From Psychromonas sp. L1A2 (GTDB taxonomy: Bacteria; Pseudomonadota; Gammaproteobacteria; Enterobacterales; Psychromonadaceae), in the NCBI RefSeq assembly GCF_009828855.1, contig NZ_WUAG01000001.1, positions 2,170,001 to 2,234,000 on the forward strand: a stretch of DNA of 64,000 bases, in the 5' to 3' direction. The notes beneath the pieces were generated by a model. It was not told the origin of the DNA, did no database searches, and saw only the letters and a list, made by a program, of their open reading frames with translations. Below are positions 34,960 to 45,538 of the stretch, in pieces. The translations under genes were made by a program, and so were the position numbers. Position 1 is the stretch's first letter; the number at the start of each line of letters is the position of its first letter.

Positions 34960-36606
34960 TTATGGTGTTACAAACGAATGCTCAGGTTGATAATTTAATA
35001 AGCTACTATGGACTGAAACACCTTGGTAGCTGAGTTGGTTTATTCGTGCTAAATAGGCAGCACCGGTTAACAAGTGTAAAGCGATATCAACCGCTTTACG
35101 CTGCTCATAATCAGATAAATAAGACTCTTTTACCCAACTATTAAACGCACCTAGACTCGGGCCTGCCCATATTTGATAATCCATTTCACGTCCTTTTTCG
35201 CCAATATTTGACCAACGTGATGATAGGCCTAAATACCAACGGAATATCAGCGCCATTTTACGTTTAGGGTCGTTGATTGCTCTTGCCAACATGTCCGAAT
35301 CTCGCTCATGGAAAAATGCTTTGGTTATTTCCCAAACCTGATCTAAATTTTGACGGAATATTTGTTTTTCTATTTTTTCACGCTCAAGTGTTGGGATGTC
35401 TTCGATACTTGCATAGTTACTATATAATTCATAAAGCTTATTCGCTCGCATAGCAAACATAGAACCACGTTTTACCACTTGTAATTTAACACCCATTTCA
35501 AACATATCAGCAGCAGGTGCCATGGTGACATCCGCCATTTCAACATTGGCTAATAATTTTCTAGTGTGTTCTGACGCACCTGCTTCTACACAAGCTTGGT
35601 TCACCGAACCTAATACGATATAAGCCGCTCCCATATTATAGGCAGCGAGTGCAGACTCAGGTGTTCCAATACCGCCACCCGCACCAACACGCAGCGGCAC
35701 CACATAGTTATATTTAGCTTGAATTTGATCTCGCTGTTTAATAATAGTCGGCAGTAACGTTAGAAATGGACGGTTATCCGTGTGCCCACCAGAATCAGCT
35801 TCTGCAGTAATATCATCCGCCATCGGCACTTTTAGCGCGAGCTCAGCTTGTAATGCTGTTATTTTTCCTGCTGCTAATAACTTATCCAGAAACTTTTGTG
35901 GTGCCGGTGACATGAACTTCTCAGCCACTTCAGTACGTGATATTTTGGCAATCACTTTATTATTAATATTAATACTACCGTCTGCATTTTGTGACAGCCC
36001 TGCAACACGGTAATGCACAATATGTTCAGTTAAAGCCAAAAAAGCCGATGCTTCAACAGTATTAACGCCTAACTTTAAGAAACGTTCAACGGCGCCTGAT
36101 TCTAATGCTTCTTCACTTGGAGCATGAATTAAGTTCACCGCAAAAGGACCGTTAGGTAATGCTGTTTGAATACGTTTAATAGAGTCTTCAATGACATCAG
36201 GAATTAACCCAGCAGCACCGAATGAACATAAGAAACCCGCTTGGCCTAAGGCAATAACTAATTCAACGGAAGCAATACCATTTGCCATTGCACCACCATG
36301 GTAAGCATATTTTACGTTGTGTGCCTTTTTAAAGGTTTCACTGCCTAATTCTTCTGCTTTAATCGCTTGTGCAAAAGCAATGACTGAGCTTTGTGCCTGT
36401 GCATCATTGTTGGTGTTCGCAAGCTCATGACATACCGCAATATCATTTTGTAATTTAGCAAAATAGAGCGGTTTATCTATCGCCAATAATGCTTTCTTTA
36501 AACTTGTTGCATCTTTTTTTAAGTTCGCTTCTTTAACAGACCAGTTCCAATCTACATTCGCTTTATTAATGCTGATCAATGGTGTTTTATTCACTGCTTG
36601 CGTCAT
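34960..36606 (-). CDS. pfaD: PfaD enoyl reductase of the PUFA synthase
   Basis: A 548-residue flavin-dependent enoyl reductase of the PUFA synthase complex, related to 2-nitropropane dioxygenase. Central TIM-barrel motifs: AYHGGAMANGIASVELVIALGQAGF (split: HGGAMANGIAS, ALGQAGFLCSFGAAG), FAVNLIHAP, TEADSGGHTDNRPF and the FMN phosphate-binding GAGGGIGTPESALAAY. Length matches PfaD. It starts 12 bases after the pfaC stop, with AAAGAGAA upstream. Known role: it reduces the enoyl-acyl chain in each cycle, in trans to PfaA-C. Confidence 0.96.
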   Translation of the reverse strand: MTQAVNKTPLISINKANVDWNWSVKEANLKKDATSLKKALLAIDKPLYFAKLQNDIAVCHELANTNNDAQAQSSVIAFAQAIKAEELGSETFKKAHNVKYAYHGGAMANGIASVELVIALGQAGFLCSFGAAGLIPDVIEDSIKRIQTALPNGPFAVNLIHAPSEEALESGAVERFLKLGVNTVEASAFLALTEHIVHYRVAGLSQNADGSININNKVIAKISRTEVAEKFMSPAPQKFLDKLLAAGKITALQAELALKVPMADDITAEADSGGHTDNRPFLTLLPTIIKQRDQIQAKYNYVVPLRVGAGGGIGTPESALAAYNMGAAYIVLGSVNQACVEAGASEHTRKLLANVEMADVTMAPAADMFEMGVKLQVVKRGSMFAMRANKLYELYSNYASIEDIPTLEREKIEKQIFRQNLDQVWEITKAFFHERDSDMLARAINDPKRKMALIFRWYLGLSSRWSNIGEKGREMDYQIWAGPSLGAFNSWVKESYLSDYEQRKAVDIALHLLTGAAYLARINQLSYQGVSVHSSLLNYQPEHSFVTP

Positions 36607-36617
36607 TATTTTTCTCT

Positions 36618-39600
36618 TTAAGCTTCAACAATACTCAGGACAATATCTTTCACTTGGTAAATACGTAAACCATCTTTCGATAAGTTTGCATCCCCTACTA
36701 AGCACACTTCTGAGTCGGTTGTAATAATTTCTGTAAGATGAATATCTAAACTCATCTGTTTATTTAAAGGTGTAATTTGTCCACGGTATTTCCACGCCAC
36801 TTTTGTATTAGACGTTGTAAAACGAGGATTCTTAAATTGTTTCCCTAGGTCATTTGTCAAAGCATAACATTGTAATAGCTCAATGATAGCTTCAACACCT
36901 AATGAACCAGGCATAACCGGATCTTGATGAAAATGATAACGGAAGAACCAATCACTGGCATCAATAGTACGTTCACCATAGATGTAGGCGAGTTTATGGT
37001 CACCACCACCTTCTACAATGCTCACGGTATCAACGAAGTTTAATTGCCCACCAGCAAGTCGATATGCAGGTTTTTTCTCGTCTACTGTAAACAGGTTATG
37101 TTGTTTGTTCGTTAAATCAATTTGTTTGATTTTTGCCTGTGGTATTTTGTGGTTAACAAACCAAGGTAAGGTGACCTTACCGTTGTCGATGCCAAGTTGA
37201 TTGGTTAATGAGTCAGCACTAAAATATCCAAACACAGCACCACCACGGTAAATAGTTTCACCGTCGACACTCAAATCAAAACTAAAACTTTGAATGATCG
37301 CCCCACCTGCCATGCTTGTTGATAATAATACTGATTTATTGACAATGGTTTTACCACGTAAATCAATACGTTTAACTAACTCACCGTGACCATCTAAATT
37401 ACGGAAATACAGGTCTTTATCTGGGTATTTTAATGTGGTGCCCATGTAAGCGGATATAAAGCCATTCGGTTGTAATGCAATTTCCATTAGTAATGAATAA
37501 GGCATCCAATCTTGATGAGTATTTTTAGTAAAGTACCAAGCATCTTCAGGTACAACATACTCAGCAACACAGCTAGAAGGCGTTTTAAAGTCCATACGCT
37601 CTCCTTGCACATCGATGACTTGTGTTACCACTTGCAAGTCACCACAGGGCGTTCTTGGTGGTGTTCGACCTTGGTAAACATCAAAGTCAGGACCAAAACA
37701 CTGACTAATATCACCAGTAGCAAATTCAAATAGATGCCACGGCGTAAACGGCACACTGTCAGGGGTTCTATTTTGTCCTTGTATTAATGGCGCTTGGAAA
37801 TGCTTTATAGGCACGACACCTTTGTTAGTCGCTGCCGTCAAATCAGACTCAACACGCATCAGAGGTCGGTCAACATGTACAAAAGGTTTAATACCACGTT
37901 CATCTGGTGTGTCTAAACTCAACAACTCACCACTAAGTGACGACTCTATATTTTTATTGAGTGAGCTACTTTGAGATTGTTTATTTACAGGTGATTGACC
38001 AATCAGCATGACGTTAGTAGGTAATTCCACTGGACATGGGCTGTTCTGGACTTGCTCTTTAATTTCCATACAGAGGTTTTTAAAGTCAACAACCACCTTA
38101 CCATCAAGGATAATATCTATATTAGCTTTAATAAAAGGACGTGGAGACATCCCGATATCAGTCACTTCCATACGGTAAGTTAATGTATTAGTTTGCGGTC
38201 TCACTTGGCCTCGACAACGAACCGTTTGAGCTTCACCAGCCATAGGTTGAAAACGTGCATTATTAACCTGTCCATTCATACCTAACCACAACATAAAGAA
38301 CATCGCCATTTGCCCACAACCTTCAGACATGAGAGAGCCGGCCATCACTTGATCATCTTTAAAATGACAAGGGAAATACCAGTGTTCTGGCGACAGTTCT
38401 TTTTGACCTTCTAATAAACCTAAGCCCCAATGACCGCCATTTCTATCAATCTTAGTAATGCGTTCGATCATTAAGAATTTTTCAGATGAAAACTTCAATG
38501 ATGGATTACGACCTTGTTGATCATAGGCATCACCAAAACATCCTTTGATATCACCCTGTACGAGCTTCAACATCTCTTGGTAGTTATAGTGTGTTTGTGT
38601 ATTGTGAATTAACGGTGTAAATACTGATTTTTTAGCCGCATCTAATTGAGCTTTATCCGTTGCAGTACTGATCACACCTTTCCCGTCTGCTAACTCTTCA
38701 TCGGTAAAGAACCCTGCACAGCCATTACGCATGATCAGTACTTTTTTATCGCCAACATAACAATCGTAATGGAAGAAAAACAACAATTGCTCGCCATTTT
38801 TAGCGTAAGAATCAATATGAATTTCATAACGTAGCGTTTGACCGCCAAAGGCCATCTCTTCTAAAAAAGTCAGTTCACAATCTAATAAACGATAAACGCG
38901 CTCGCCTTTGTTTTGAAAGTCGATGCCAATATAAGAGATAAGCATTAAATCACACTGTCCAGATTCAACCGACACTGACCATGGAATTTGTCCATCAATT
39001 AAAAAAGGTGCATCTAATGGAATGTCATACTCTGTAAACATCGATGCTTTTTTATATTGATGTGTCTTCGCATCAAGTTCAGTAACGCGGCTTACTAATA
39101 AATAATCTGTCGTCGGTAAACGAACACGACGTTTATAGGTATCAATCACACTATATTCATCACCAAATACTTTCCCAATATCCCCTTCAGCAAATTCAAC
39201 AAGTTGAGCAGTATCAAACACCACTTTTGTTGGTTTATTGTATTGCTCTATTAATTGTAAATCAGGGTATTGATAACCACTCTGCCCTTGAATAGCGATT
39301 ACACCTAACGGCTTTATCGTTTCTTGAGGTTCAGTCATCACAGACGCTTGTTGCTGATGCTCTGTAAATTGATGTTGTAAAGGTTGAGGCTGTATAGGTT
39401 GATCTTTTATAGATTGAGGCTGTAAAAGTTGAGAACCGATATCAGACTCTTGTAAATTACTTTCAACTTCACCAGCAGAAACTTGTGCTTGTAGTTTAAT
39501 TAAACTCGAAATCTGTTTTTCTGCCATAAAGCGCGCACGTAAAAACGCCTGGTGGGTTTGACTTTGCTGTTTAATAGTATGACTGACATTAGTAAATACT

Positions 39601-42596
39601 GTATTTTCAGAGGTCAATTCTGTTTTATTTAACTTGCTTGTATTGTTCGAAGCAGCCTCAGTTAAAGGAGATAGTTGTACTTTTCTTGGCATTTTTTCAG
39701 TCACTTTTCTTTGCATTTTTTCAGCCATAGGATCAACATTAGAAATATTAAAATTAGGTTTAGTGTTTGAATCAATTTGTTTGTCGAGCTTATTGCCAAA
39801 CTTATCATTAAATTTGTGTTGGATTTGTATCACCAATGGGTTGTGTTGTTCTTTACAAATGGAATCAAATATTGATTTCCCACCTAACGTCACCTTTTTA
39901 ATTAAGCTCGGTTTGCTGATAGCGTCAGACTTTGCAATGATCGGTTTCGTCGCATTGCTATTTGAAAGAATGAGATGCGCAATACTGTTGTCCATGCCTA
40001 AACCGTTGATAGCCAAGAAGTTAGATGATGATGCGTTTTTAACGGCTAACACACTAGCAATTAAACTCACCATGCCCGATGCGTTATAACAATGTCCTGC
40101 AGTTTGTTTAGACGACACAATAGCGGCATTTTTATAATGATTAGACAGTGTTGAATATTCATTCGTTAACTGATGTTGGTTACCCACAGCAAAAGCTTCA
40201 ACTTGTGTGACTTGCTCTGGCGTTATATCTGCTTGTTTTAATGTGCGCGTAATCAGTTGATCATTCGCTGTTTGATTACTATTTAACGTGCTGTTATTGA
40301 TAGTAAACAAACAAGCTTCAATGTTGGCGTAAACACCTTCACTGGTAACAGCTTGATTGGCCTTATTACTGGCTTTAAGAACGATTGCCCCTGCACCTTC
40401 ACCCACTAACCATTGAGATTGCTGTTCCGGCGTTGAAGTAACTGATGCATTTTCAGAAACAGGGTTAAAGCGTTGTCTTAGACTGATATTTTCAAAACTA
40501 CCCGCAAGATCAACACTTGCGATCACCACCGCCTCTACATCGGTTGTTTTTAATAAATTATCAGCAATATCAACACATTTATAAACAGAGTTTTCTTCGC
40601 TTGATACGGTGAATGCAGGGCCACTAAAGTCCCATAATGCTGAAATCCTAGAGGCCATGATGTTACCAATAAAGCTAGTATATTGGTTTAACTGAGCAGG
40701 TTCATTAATGCTTTGTTTACTTATATTAATCAGTTCAGTTAATTGTTGATCGTTAAGCTCAATACCTTGATCCAATAAACTTTGTTGAATTTGACTGTGT
40801 AAATTCACTCTTCCTCGATATTGATGTAAGTCTAGCTCTAATCCCATCGCCACTAATACCGCAACATTAGTTCCCGGAATTACCTTTGCATCTTTAAGTG
40901 CATTATCGGCGACCTTCATCATTAATAATTGCTGAGGAATTAAGCTGTCTTGATCATTGGGTGGAATTTTGAAACGTAAGAAATCAATCTCAAAGTCGCT
41001 TACATAGTTACCTAATGGTGCGTTAGACAAACCGACCTTATTTAACACTGATTTTTGTTGTTCTATTCCCTGCCATCTCTGCTTAGGTAAGGCTTTAAAA
41101 GCGTTTTGATTGCTTGTTAATAAGCGTTGATAATCAATGAGGTTGTCTATCGAACCAAAATGACAATCCATCCCAACAATGGCAAGCTTATCGACTTTAT
41201 TTAATATTTTGTCATTACTTGTATTAGGTGTGTCGCCAGCTTGTAGAACTAGATGTGCATTACTACCGCCAAATCCAAAGACACTCACTCCAGCAGTTGG
41301 TTTATGCGTATTTTCAGGCCAATTAATAGTGGTTGTCGGAATTTGTGCCGCTGAGAAATAAGCTTGTTGCGTAGAAATTGCATTATCAACATTGATAGTG
41401 GCCGGAATCACTTTATTGTTTAGAGCATAGATGGCTTTCGTCATTGCAGGCATACCTGCCGCCGTTAACAAATGACCAAGGTTTGATTTTGCTGAGCCCA
41501 ACAAAGGTTTATGATTATATTGACTAAAATACTGCTCCATAGAGCTTAACTCTACTTTGTCACCTTTTGGGGTACCTGTCGCATGACATTCAATATAATC
41601 AACATGTAATGGGTCTATCTGCGCATCTTTATAAGCTTCTTGATAGGCTAACACCTGCCCTTTGCTATTCGGGCTAAGGACAAACTCCCCTTTACCATCA
41701 TTGGTTAATGCGCCACCTTTAATGACGGCATAAATATTATCACCATCTTTAATGGCATCACTATGTCGCTTAAGCAACATCATGCCCGCTCCCTGTCCAG
41801 CAAATAAGCCTTGAGAGTCTTTATCAAAAGGCGCATGTCGGTTATTTTCAGGAAACGCTTGGAAGATAGAAAAGCCCATATTAACAAACAATGAATCAGC
41901 AGCAGACACCGCACCTGCTAACATCATATCTGCTTTACCTGTTTGCAAATAATCACAAGCTAATTTTACGCTATAACATGAAGATGCACAGGCTGCGTCT
42001 AACGCAAAGTAGTTACCACCTAATCCATTAACTTGCGCCAATAAAGCTGCAGGGTAACCAGCAACTAATGCATTTTCTGCTGAGACTTGTTTAGTTTCAG
42101 CATAGGCGTTTAGCAATATGTTTTTATGTACCGTCTGTTGTAAAGCAAGTTCAACTACATCACGATACAAATCCATGAACAAATAATTAGATTGCTTAGT
42201 AGGAAAAGATAAATTCCCTAAAATTAAGCCACAATTTTTTAATCGTTCACTTTGCCAATATCCAGCATCTTGCAGCGCACGTTTCGTTACATATAAAGAC
42301 CATTGATGTAAATCATCTAGTTGATTTAAGTCCTGCGCCTTAATGTTCGCAGAGCCTTTGTTTGATAGATATTCGGCTGCATCAAAGTGAAAGTCACGGA
42401 TATAACCGCCATACAAACAGTAATACTTATCACTTTCGCCCTTCTTACCCAAATATTGTTCAGGCTTAACGCCTAACTCCGCTTCAGTGATAGGTGTGCG
42501 GTTATCTTTCTGTTGTAATAACTGCTGCCAAAACTCTTCTGGAGCGCTTGAGCCAGGAAATAAATTAGCGATACCTATAACGGCGATGTTTTCCAT
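36618..42596 (-). CDS. pfaC: PfaC: KS-CLF-dehydratase multidomain subunit
   Basis: A 1992-residue PUFA synthase subunit. Residues 1-450: ketosynthase with active Cys203 (DAACASS), His in ECHATGTPKGD and GHLLTAAGM. Residues about 470-900: chain-length-factor-type domain, in which the Cys position is replaced (VSSEENSV). After a Gln/Lys-rich linker (about 940-1120) come paired hot-dog folds of FabA type: one with CHFKDDQVMAGSLM (His1411) and one with YHFHQDPVMPGSL (His1888); each is preceded by a half without this motif. Two dehydratase-isomerase modules are thus visible. Start ATG 42596 with AGAGAG; it follows pfaB by 9 bases. Confidence 0.96.
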   Translation of the reverse strand: MENIAVIGIANLFPGSSAPEEFWQQLLQQKDNRTPITEAELGVKPEQYLGKKGESDKYYCLYGGYIRDFHFDAAEYLSNKGSANIKAQDLNQLDDLHQWSLYVTKRALQDAGYWQSERLKNCGLILGNLSFPTKQSNYLFMDLYRDVVELALQQTVHKNILLNAYAETKQVSAENALVAGYPAALLAQVNGLGGNYFALDAACASSCYSVKLACDYLQTGKADMMLAGAVSAADSLFVNMGFSIFQAFPENNRHAPFDKDSQGLFAGQGAGMMLLKRHSDAIKDGDNIYAVIKGGALTNDGKGEFVLSPNSKGQVLAYQEAYKDAQIDPLHVDYIECHATGTPKGDKVELSSMEQYFSQYNHKPLLGSAKSNLGHLLTAAGMPAMTKAIYALNNKVIPATINVDNAISTQQAYFSAAQIPTTTINWPENTHKPTAGVSVFGFGGSNAHLVLQAGDTPNTSNDKILNKVDKLAIVGMDCHFGSIDNLIDYQRLLTSNQNAFKALPKQRWQGIEQQKSVLNKVGLSNAPLGNYVSDFEIDFLRFKIPPNDQDSLIPQQLLMMKVADNALKDAKVIPGTNVAVLVAMGLELDLHQYRGRVNLHSQIQQSLLDQGIELNDQQLTELINISKQSINEPAQLNQYTSFIGNIMASRISALWDFSGPAFTVSSEENSVYKCVDIADNLLKTTDVEAVVIASVDLAGSFENISLRQRFNPVSENASVTSTPEQQSQWLVGEGAGAIVLKASNKANQAVTSEGVYANIEACLFTINNSTLNSNQTANDQLITRTLKQADITPEQVTQVEAFAVGNQHQLTNEYSTLSNHYKNAAIVSSKQTAGHCYNASGMVSLIASVLAVKNASSSNFLAINGLGMDNSIAHLILSNSNATKPIIAKSDAISKPSLIKKVTLGGKSIFDSICKEQHNPLVIQIQHKFNDKFGNKLDKQIDSNTKPNFNISNVDPMAEKMQRKVTEKMPRKVQLSPLTEAASNNTSKLNKTELTSENTVFTNVSHTIKQQSQTHQAFLRARFMAEKQISSLIKLQAQVSAGEVESNLQESDIGSQLLQPQSIKDQPIQPQPLQHQFTEHQQQASVMTEPQETIKPLGVIAIQGQSGYQYPDLQLIEQYNKPTKVVFDTAQLVEFAEGDIGKVFGDEYSVIDTYKRRVRLPTTDYLLVSRVTELDAKTHQYKKASMFTEYDIPLDAPFLIDGQIPWSVSVESGQCDLMLISYIGIDFQNKGERVYRLLDCELTFLEEMAFGGQTLRYEIHIDSYAKNGEQLLFFFHYDCYVGDKKVLIMRNGCAGFFTDEELADGKGVISTATDKAQLDAAKKSVFTPLIHNTQTHYNYQEMLKLVQGDIKGCFGDAYDQQGRNPSLKFSSEKFLMIERITKIDRNGGHWGLGLLEGQKELSPEHWYFPCHFKDDQVMAGSLMSEGCGQMAMFFMLWLGMNGQVNNARFQPMAGEAQTVRCRGQVRPQTNTLTYRMEVTDIGMSPRPFIKANIDIILDGKVVVDFKNLCMEIKEQVQNSPCPVELPTNVMLIGQSPVNKQSQSSSLNKNIESSLSGELLSLDTPDERGIKPFVHVDRPLMRVESDLTAATNKGVVPIKHFQAPLIQGQNRTPDSVPFTPWHLFEFATGDISQCFGPDFDVYQGRTPPRTPCGDLQVVTQVIDVQGERMDFKTPSSCVAEYVVPEDAWYFTKNTHQDWMPYSLLMEIALQPNGFISAYMGTTLKYPDKDLYFRNLDGHGELVKRIDLRGKTIVNKSVLLSTSMAGGAIIQSFSFDLSVDGETIYRGGAVFGYFSADSLTNQLGIDNGKVTLPWFVNHKIPQAKIKQIDLTNKQHNLFTVDEKKPAYRLAGGQLNFVDTVSIVEGGGDHKLAYIYGERTIDASDWFFRYHFHQDPVMPGSLGVEAIIELLQCYALTNDLGKQFKNPRFTTSNTKVAWKYRGQITPLNKQMSLDIHLTEIITTDSEVCLVGDANLSKDGLRIYQVKDIVLSIVEA

Positions 42597-42605
42597 AAAT
42601 ACTCT

Positions 42606-45536
42606 CTATGATACTAAAACTGAAGCCGTCAGTTTCTTAACGGGACGTATTAACGAACCACTAAAAAAGGACTGGCAATTAACTGGGTAACCAAGGCTGA
42701 TTAAAGGCGCGATGGTTTTTAAAATAGCGCTGTAGTCATCTAAATTTTTCTGATTAACTGATAAACAAGTAACAGGCTTCACTTGTTGCTGATTTTTTAG
42801 AATACGCTCAATCCATGTGCTTAAGGATTTACCTGCGCCCATTTCTATGAAAACTGTTTCGCCTGCTTTGGCCATGCTGTTTATTAAACGCGGAAAATCA
42901 ACTGGTTCTGTTAAGCATTTACTAATACTGACTGCAATTGCTTTTTCAGTGAGAGGCACAGGCAAATAACAAGAGCTTGAATACAACTGAGTTGATATTT
43001 TATGTTTAACCGGTAATGAATAGAGTTTTTGCATATTCTCATATTCACTTTTAGCCAAATCACAATGAATGATATTAGGGACATTTAAAGCAATCGCACG
43101 TACTTTTAATTGTTCAGCTAGTTTAAGACATTGTTCAGGATCACCTGCAATAACAAGGCTGTCATCAGTATTAACAATGGTAATATAAACACGTGGAAAT
43201 AAAGTAATAAGCGATTCAACTTGCTCAACGGTTGCCTTAAGGTGATAAGACTCCCACAGTGGTTTGTTGTTAGTCGCACTCTCATTCACATGACAAACGC
43301 CATCATCACTATCTGTAGTTGAAATAGTTGAAATAGTTGAAGTAGTTGAAGTCTTTGTAGTAGCTGTCCTCGTTGCGACTGTAGGAGAAATAGGGACAGA
43401 AACTCCCCATGCACTTTCTAAACGCTTTAAAGTCCCTGAAAGCTGCTCTGTAAAAATGCGGCTTTCACGTAATCGTTGACTCATTTCCTGAGGTTTTTTC
43501 CAACAATCAAGCGCTGCAAACATGCTTACCTCTCCCATGCTATAGCCTGCAGCACAGGTCGCCTTTATTTGTAATTGTTGTTGCCATATTGTCGTTAGTA
43601 GACAAGCATAGCTGACGCCTGCTTCTGCAATATTAGCGAGTTCTGAACGCAGTGATTTTTCAAGCTCAGCCGATTGACTATAGTTAGGTTTACTTATTAA
43701 ACGTGGCGTGATTAATTGATCTTGCAGGCTAAAAGCTAAATCATCGCTGATATTTAATAGTGCTTGATAGGCTTCGGGGAACAAACGTAACAAGTCTTTG
43801 CCCATATTGACATATAACGCCCCCACTCCTGGGTAAACAAAGCTCAGCGGTTGCTGTTGTTTGTTTGCTGTTCGGCGAATAGGCTTAGCACTAAAATAAC
43901 TACCGGCTGGTGTTTTCCATGGTTTATTCCATGGTGTTTTCCATGGTTTATTATTGTCTAATGAACTTGGGATGCCAGATAATGCTAACTGTAGTTGTTT
44001 TTTTAATGTCGAAAATGAACAAGCTAATAACACAACACAGTAACAGTGATCATCAGTACCAGATTCAGCTTCACTGGTTTCTACAGATGATTGATGTTGA
44101 TATAAATGCTCTGCATATTGACGCGCAGCAAATTGTTTAAATAGTGCTAAATTTTTAAGTTCACCATACGGCTTTGAAGACAGACCTTCGTTCATCTTTT
44201 CATGTAACAGATCTTCAGAGAGTAGATCATCAGATAGCAGCGCTTCTTTTAATGTGTCGATTAGCTGTTCAATACTTTGAGCACTAAAAATAACCGGCTT
44301 TATAGCTTGTTGTGCAAGAAAGCCATTGTTGATGGCATTCTGTTTCGATGATGCACTTTCAGAGTCGGTACTTTGCTTTAAAACCTCATGATCTTTTGAA
44401 AGCAGTATTAGTTGATGCGATGAGTCTTCGATATGACTCACAGCCATATAACGCTTAGTACTCTTTTCAGCTAACACGCTTTTAGATAACTGGTTTTTAG
44501 ATAGCGTTTTAGATAGCAATGCTTTAGAAAATAAGTAACTAGTAGAATCCGCTAAGCAATAAAAACCAGAGGCTTCCCAACGTGCTTTGATTAATGAATT
44601 ACCTTCTTCAATCACACTTTGTTTAGAGCCTAAACGATAATACTGATCTAAACACAAGACAGATGAAATCAAAGAGATCATTGCAGCAAAATGACCTGAT
44701 GTGTTTTCAATACAATCAACACTTGTTAGTAATGTCGGTTTGTTTGTAAGTAAACTAGGTTTTAACGTTTCTGGGGATATTGCATTAGTTACATCATTAG
44801 TGACATCATGATTTACGTTATCATCTACTTTACACCCTACTCCATAAGATGAAGCATTAAGGCTTTCAAATGCCAGTAAGCATTGATATTGATGTTCTTT
44901 ATTGGTTTGATCCGTTAAAGATGACGTTGTTAATAACGATTCAATTTGATCAGGCTGCAACTGATTGCCAGCGATAAAGCCTTGAATATGGTCAGAGATA
45001 ACATTTAATTTGTTGCCATTAACGCAAGATGAATGCGCATTAATTTCTGCATAAACATGGCATAAACTCAGCTGCTGAAGAGATTGAGCTGTTTTTTTAG
45101 CTTCCGTTAGCAATGGTTCAGTCATTCTGACATCTGTTAGTAGCGATTTAGCACACACTAAAACAGCAGCAACGCCATCCCGTTGTAATTTATTAATAGA
45201 TAATATGACAACAGCACGTTTATTATTTTCACTTCGCTGATAGGCCGTTAACAAAGCATCATTCAATGACAGTGCATTGATTATATTAGCAAACGCAACT
45301 CCGATTCTATTGATAAGATCATTTGAAGATCCGTTTAATAAAACAAGTTCAACGTCTGAAGCGACTAAGTGATTGGTATTTAATAAACGTTCAAGCAATA
45401 AATTAGTATCATCAACAAGGCCAAGATCATCTTGCTTTATAAGTGTGATCGGCTTATTGCTATAAAGATGGTAATCGAATGCATCAATCCCTTTGACTGA
45501 AGCAAAACTTACCTCCAAACCAATCACTACTAACAT
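42606..45536 (-). CDS. pfaB: PfaB acyltransferase subunit
   Basis: A 976-residue subunit with a degenerate ketosynthase-like N-terminal part (about 1-330) lacking a catalytic Cys motif, and an acyltransferase domain (about 560-960) with nucleophile Ser666 in GYSMGEVSMFAALD. PfaB influences the final PUFA product (EPA or DHA). Linkers are low-complexity: a 24-base DNA duplication near 43912-43950 gives the protein pattern NKPWKTPWNKPWKTP, and there is a Thr/Ile-rich run near 43320. The protein is long for PfaB, mainly owing to these linkers. The start lies 2 bases after the pfaA stop; its ribosome site is only AAGG at 13 bases, so coupling is likely. Confidence 0.95.
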   Translation of the reverse strand: MLVVIGLEVSFASVKGIDAFDYHLYSNKPITLIKQDDLGLVDDTNLLLERLLNTNHLVASDVELVLLNGSSNDLINRIGVAFANIINALSLNDALLTAYQRSENNKRAVVILSINKLQRDGVAAVLVCAKSLLTDVRMTEPLLTEAKKTAQSLQQLSLCHVYAEINAHSSCVNGNKLNVISDHIQGFIAGNQLQPDQIESLLTTSSLTDQTNKEHQYQCLLAFESLNASSYGVGCKVDDNVNHDVTNDVTNAISPETLKPSLLTNKPTLLTSVDCIENTSGHFAAMISLISSVLCLDQYYRLGSKQSVIEEGNSLIKARWEASGFYCLADSTSYLFSKALLSKTLSKNQLSKSVLAEKSTKRYMAVSHIEDSSHQLILLSKDHEVLKQSTDSESASSKQNAINNGFLAQQAIKPVIFSAQSIEQLIDTLKEALLSDDLLSEDLLHEKMNEGLSSKPYGELKNLALFKQFAARQYAEHLYQHQSSVETSEAESGTDDHCYCVVLLACSFSTLKKQLQLALSGIPSSLDNNKPWKTPWNKPWKTPAGSYFSAKPIRRTANKQQQPLSFVYPGVGALYVNMGKDLLRLFPEAYQALLNISDDLAFSLQDQLITPRLISKPNYSQSAELEKSLRSELANIAEAGVSYACLLTTIWQQQLQIKATCAAGYSMGEVSMFAALDCWKKPQEMSQRLRESRIFTEQLSGTLKRLESAWGVSVPISPTVATRTATTKTSTTSTISTISTTDSDDGVCHVNESATNNKPLWESYHLKATVEQVESLITLFPRVYITIVNTDDSLVIAGDPEQCLKLAEQLKVRAIALNVPNIIHCDLAKSEYENMQKLYSLPVKHKISTQLYSSSCYLPVPLTEKAIAVSISKCLTEPVDFPRLINSMAKAGETVFIEMGAGKSLSTWIERILKNQQQVKPVTCLSVNQKNLDDYSAILKTIAPLISLGYPVNCQSFFSGSLIRPVKKLTASVLVS

Positions 45537-45538
45537 GG

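Noticed and set aside
39634-40089. 151-codon open frame on the plus strand inside pfaC
   Set aside because: It lies antisense to the linker of a certain gene, has no ribosome binding site and no recognisable domain; it is a shadow frame.
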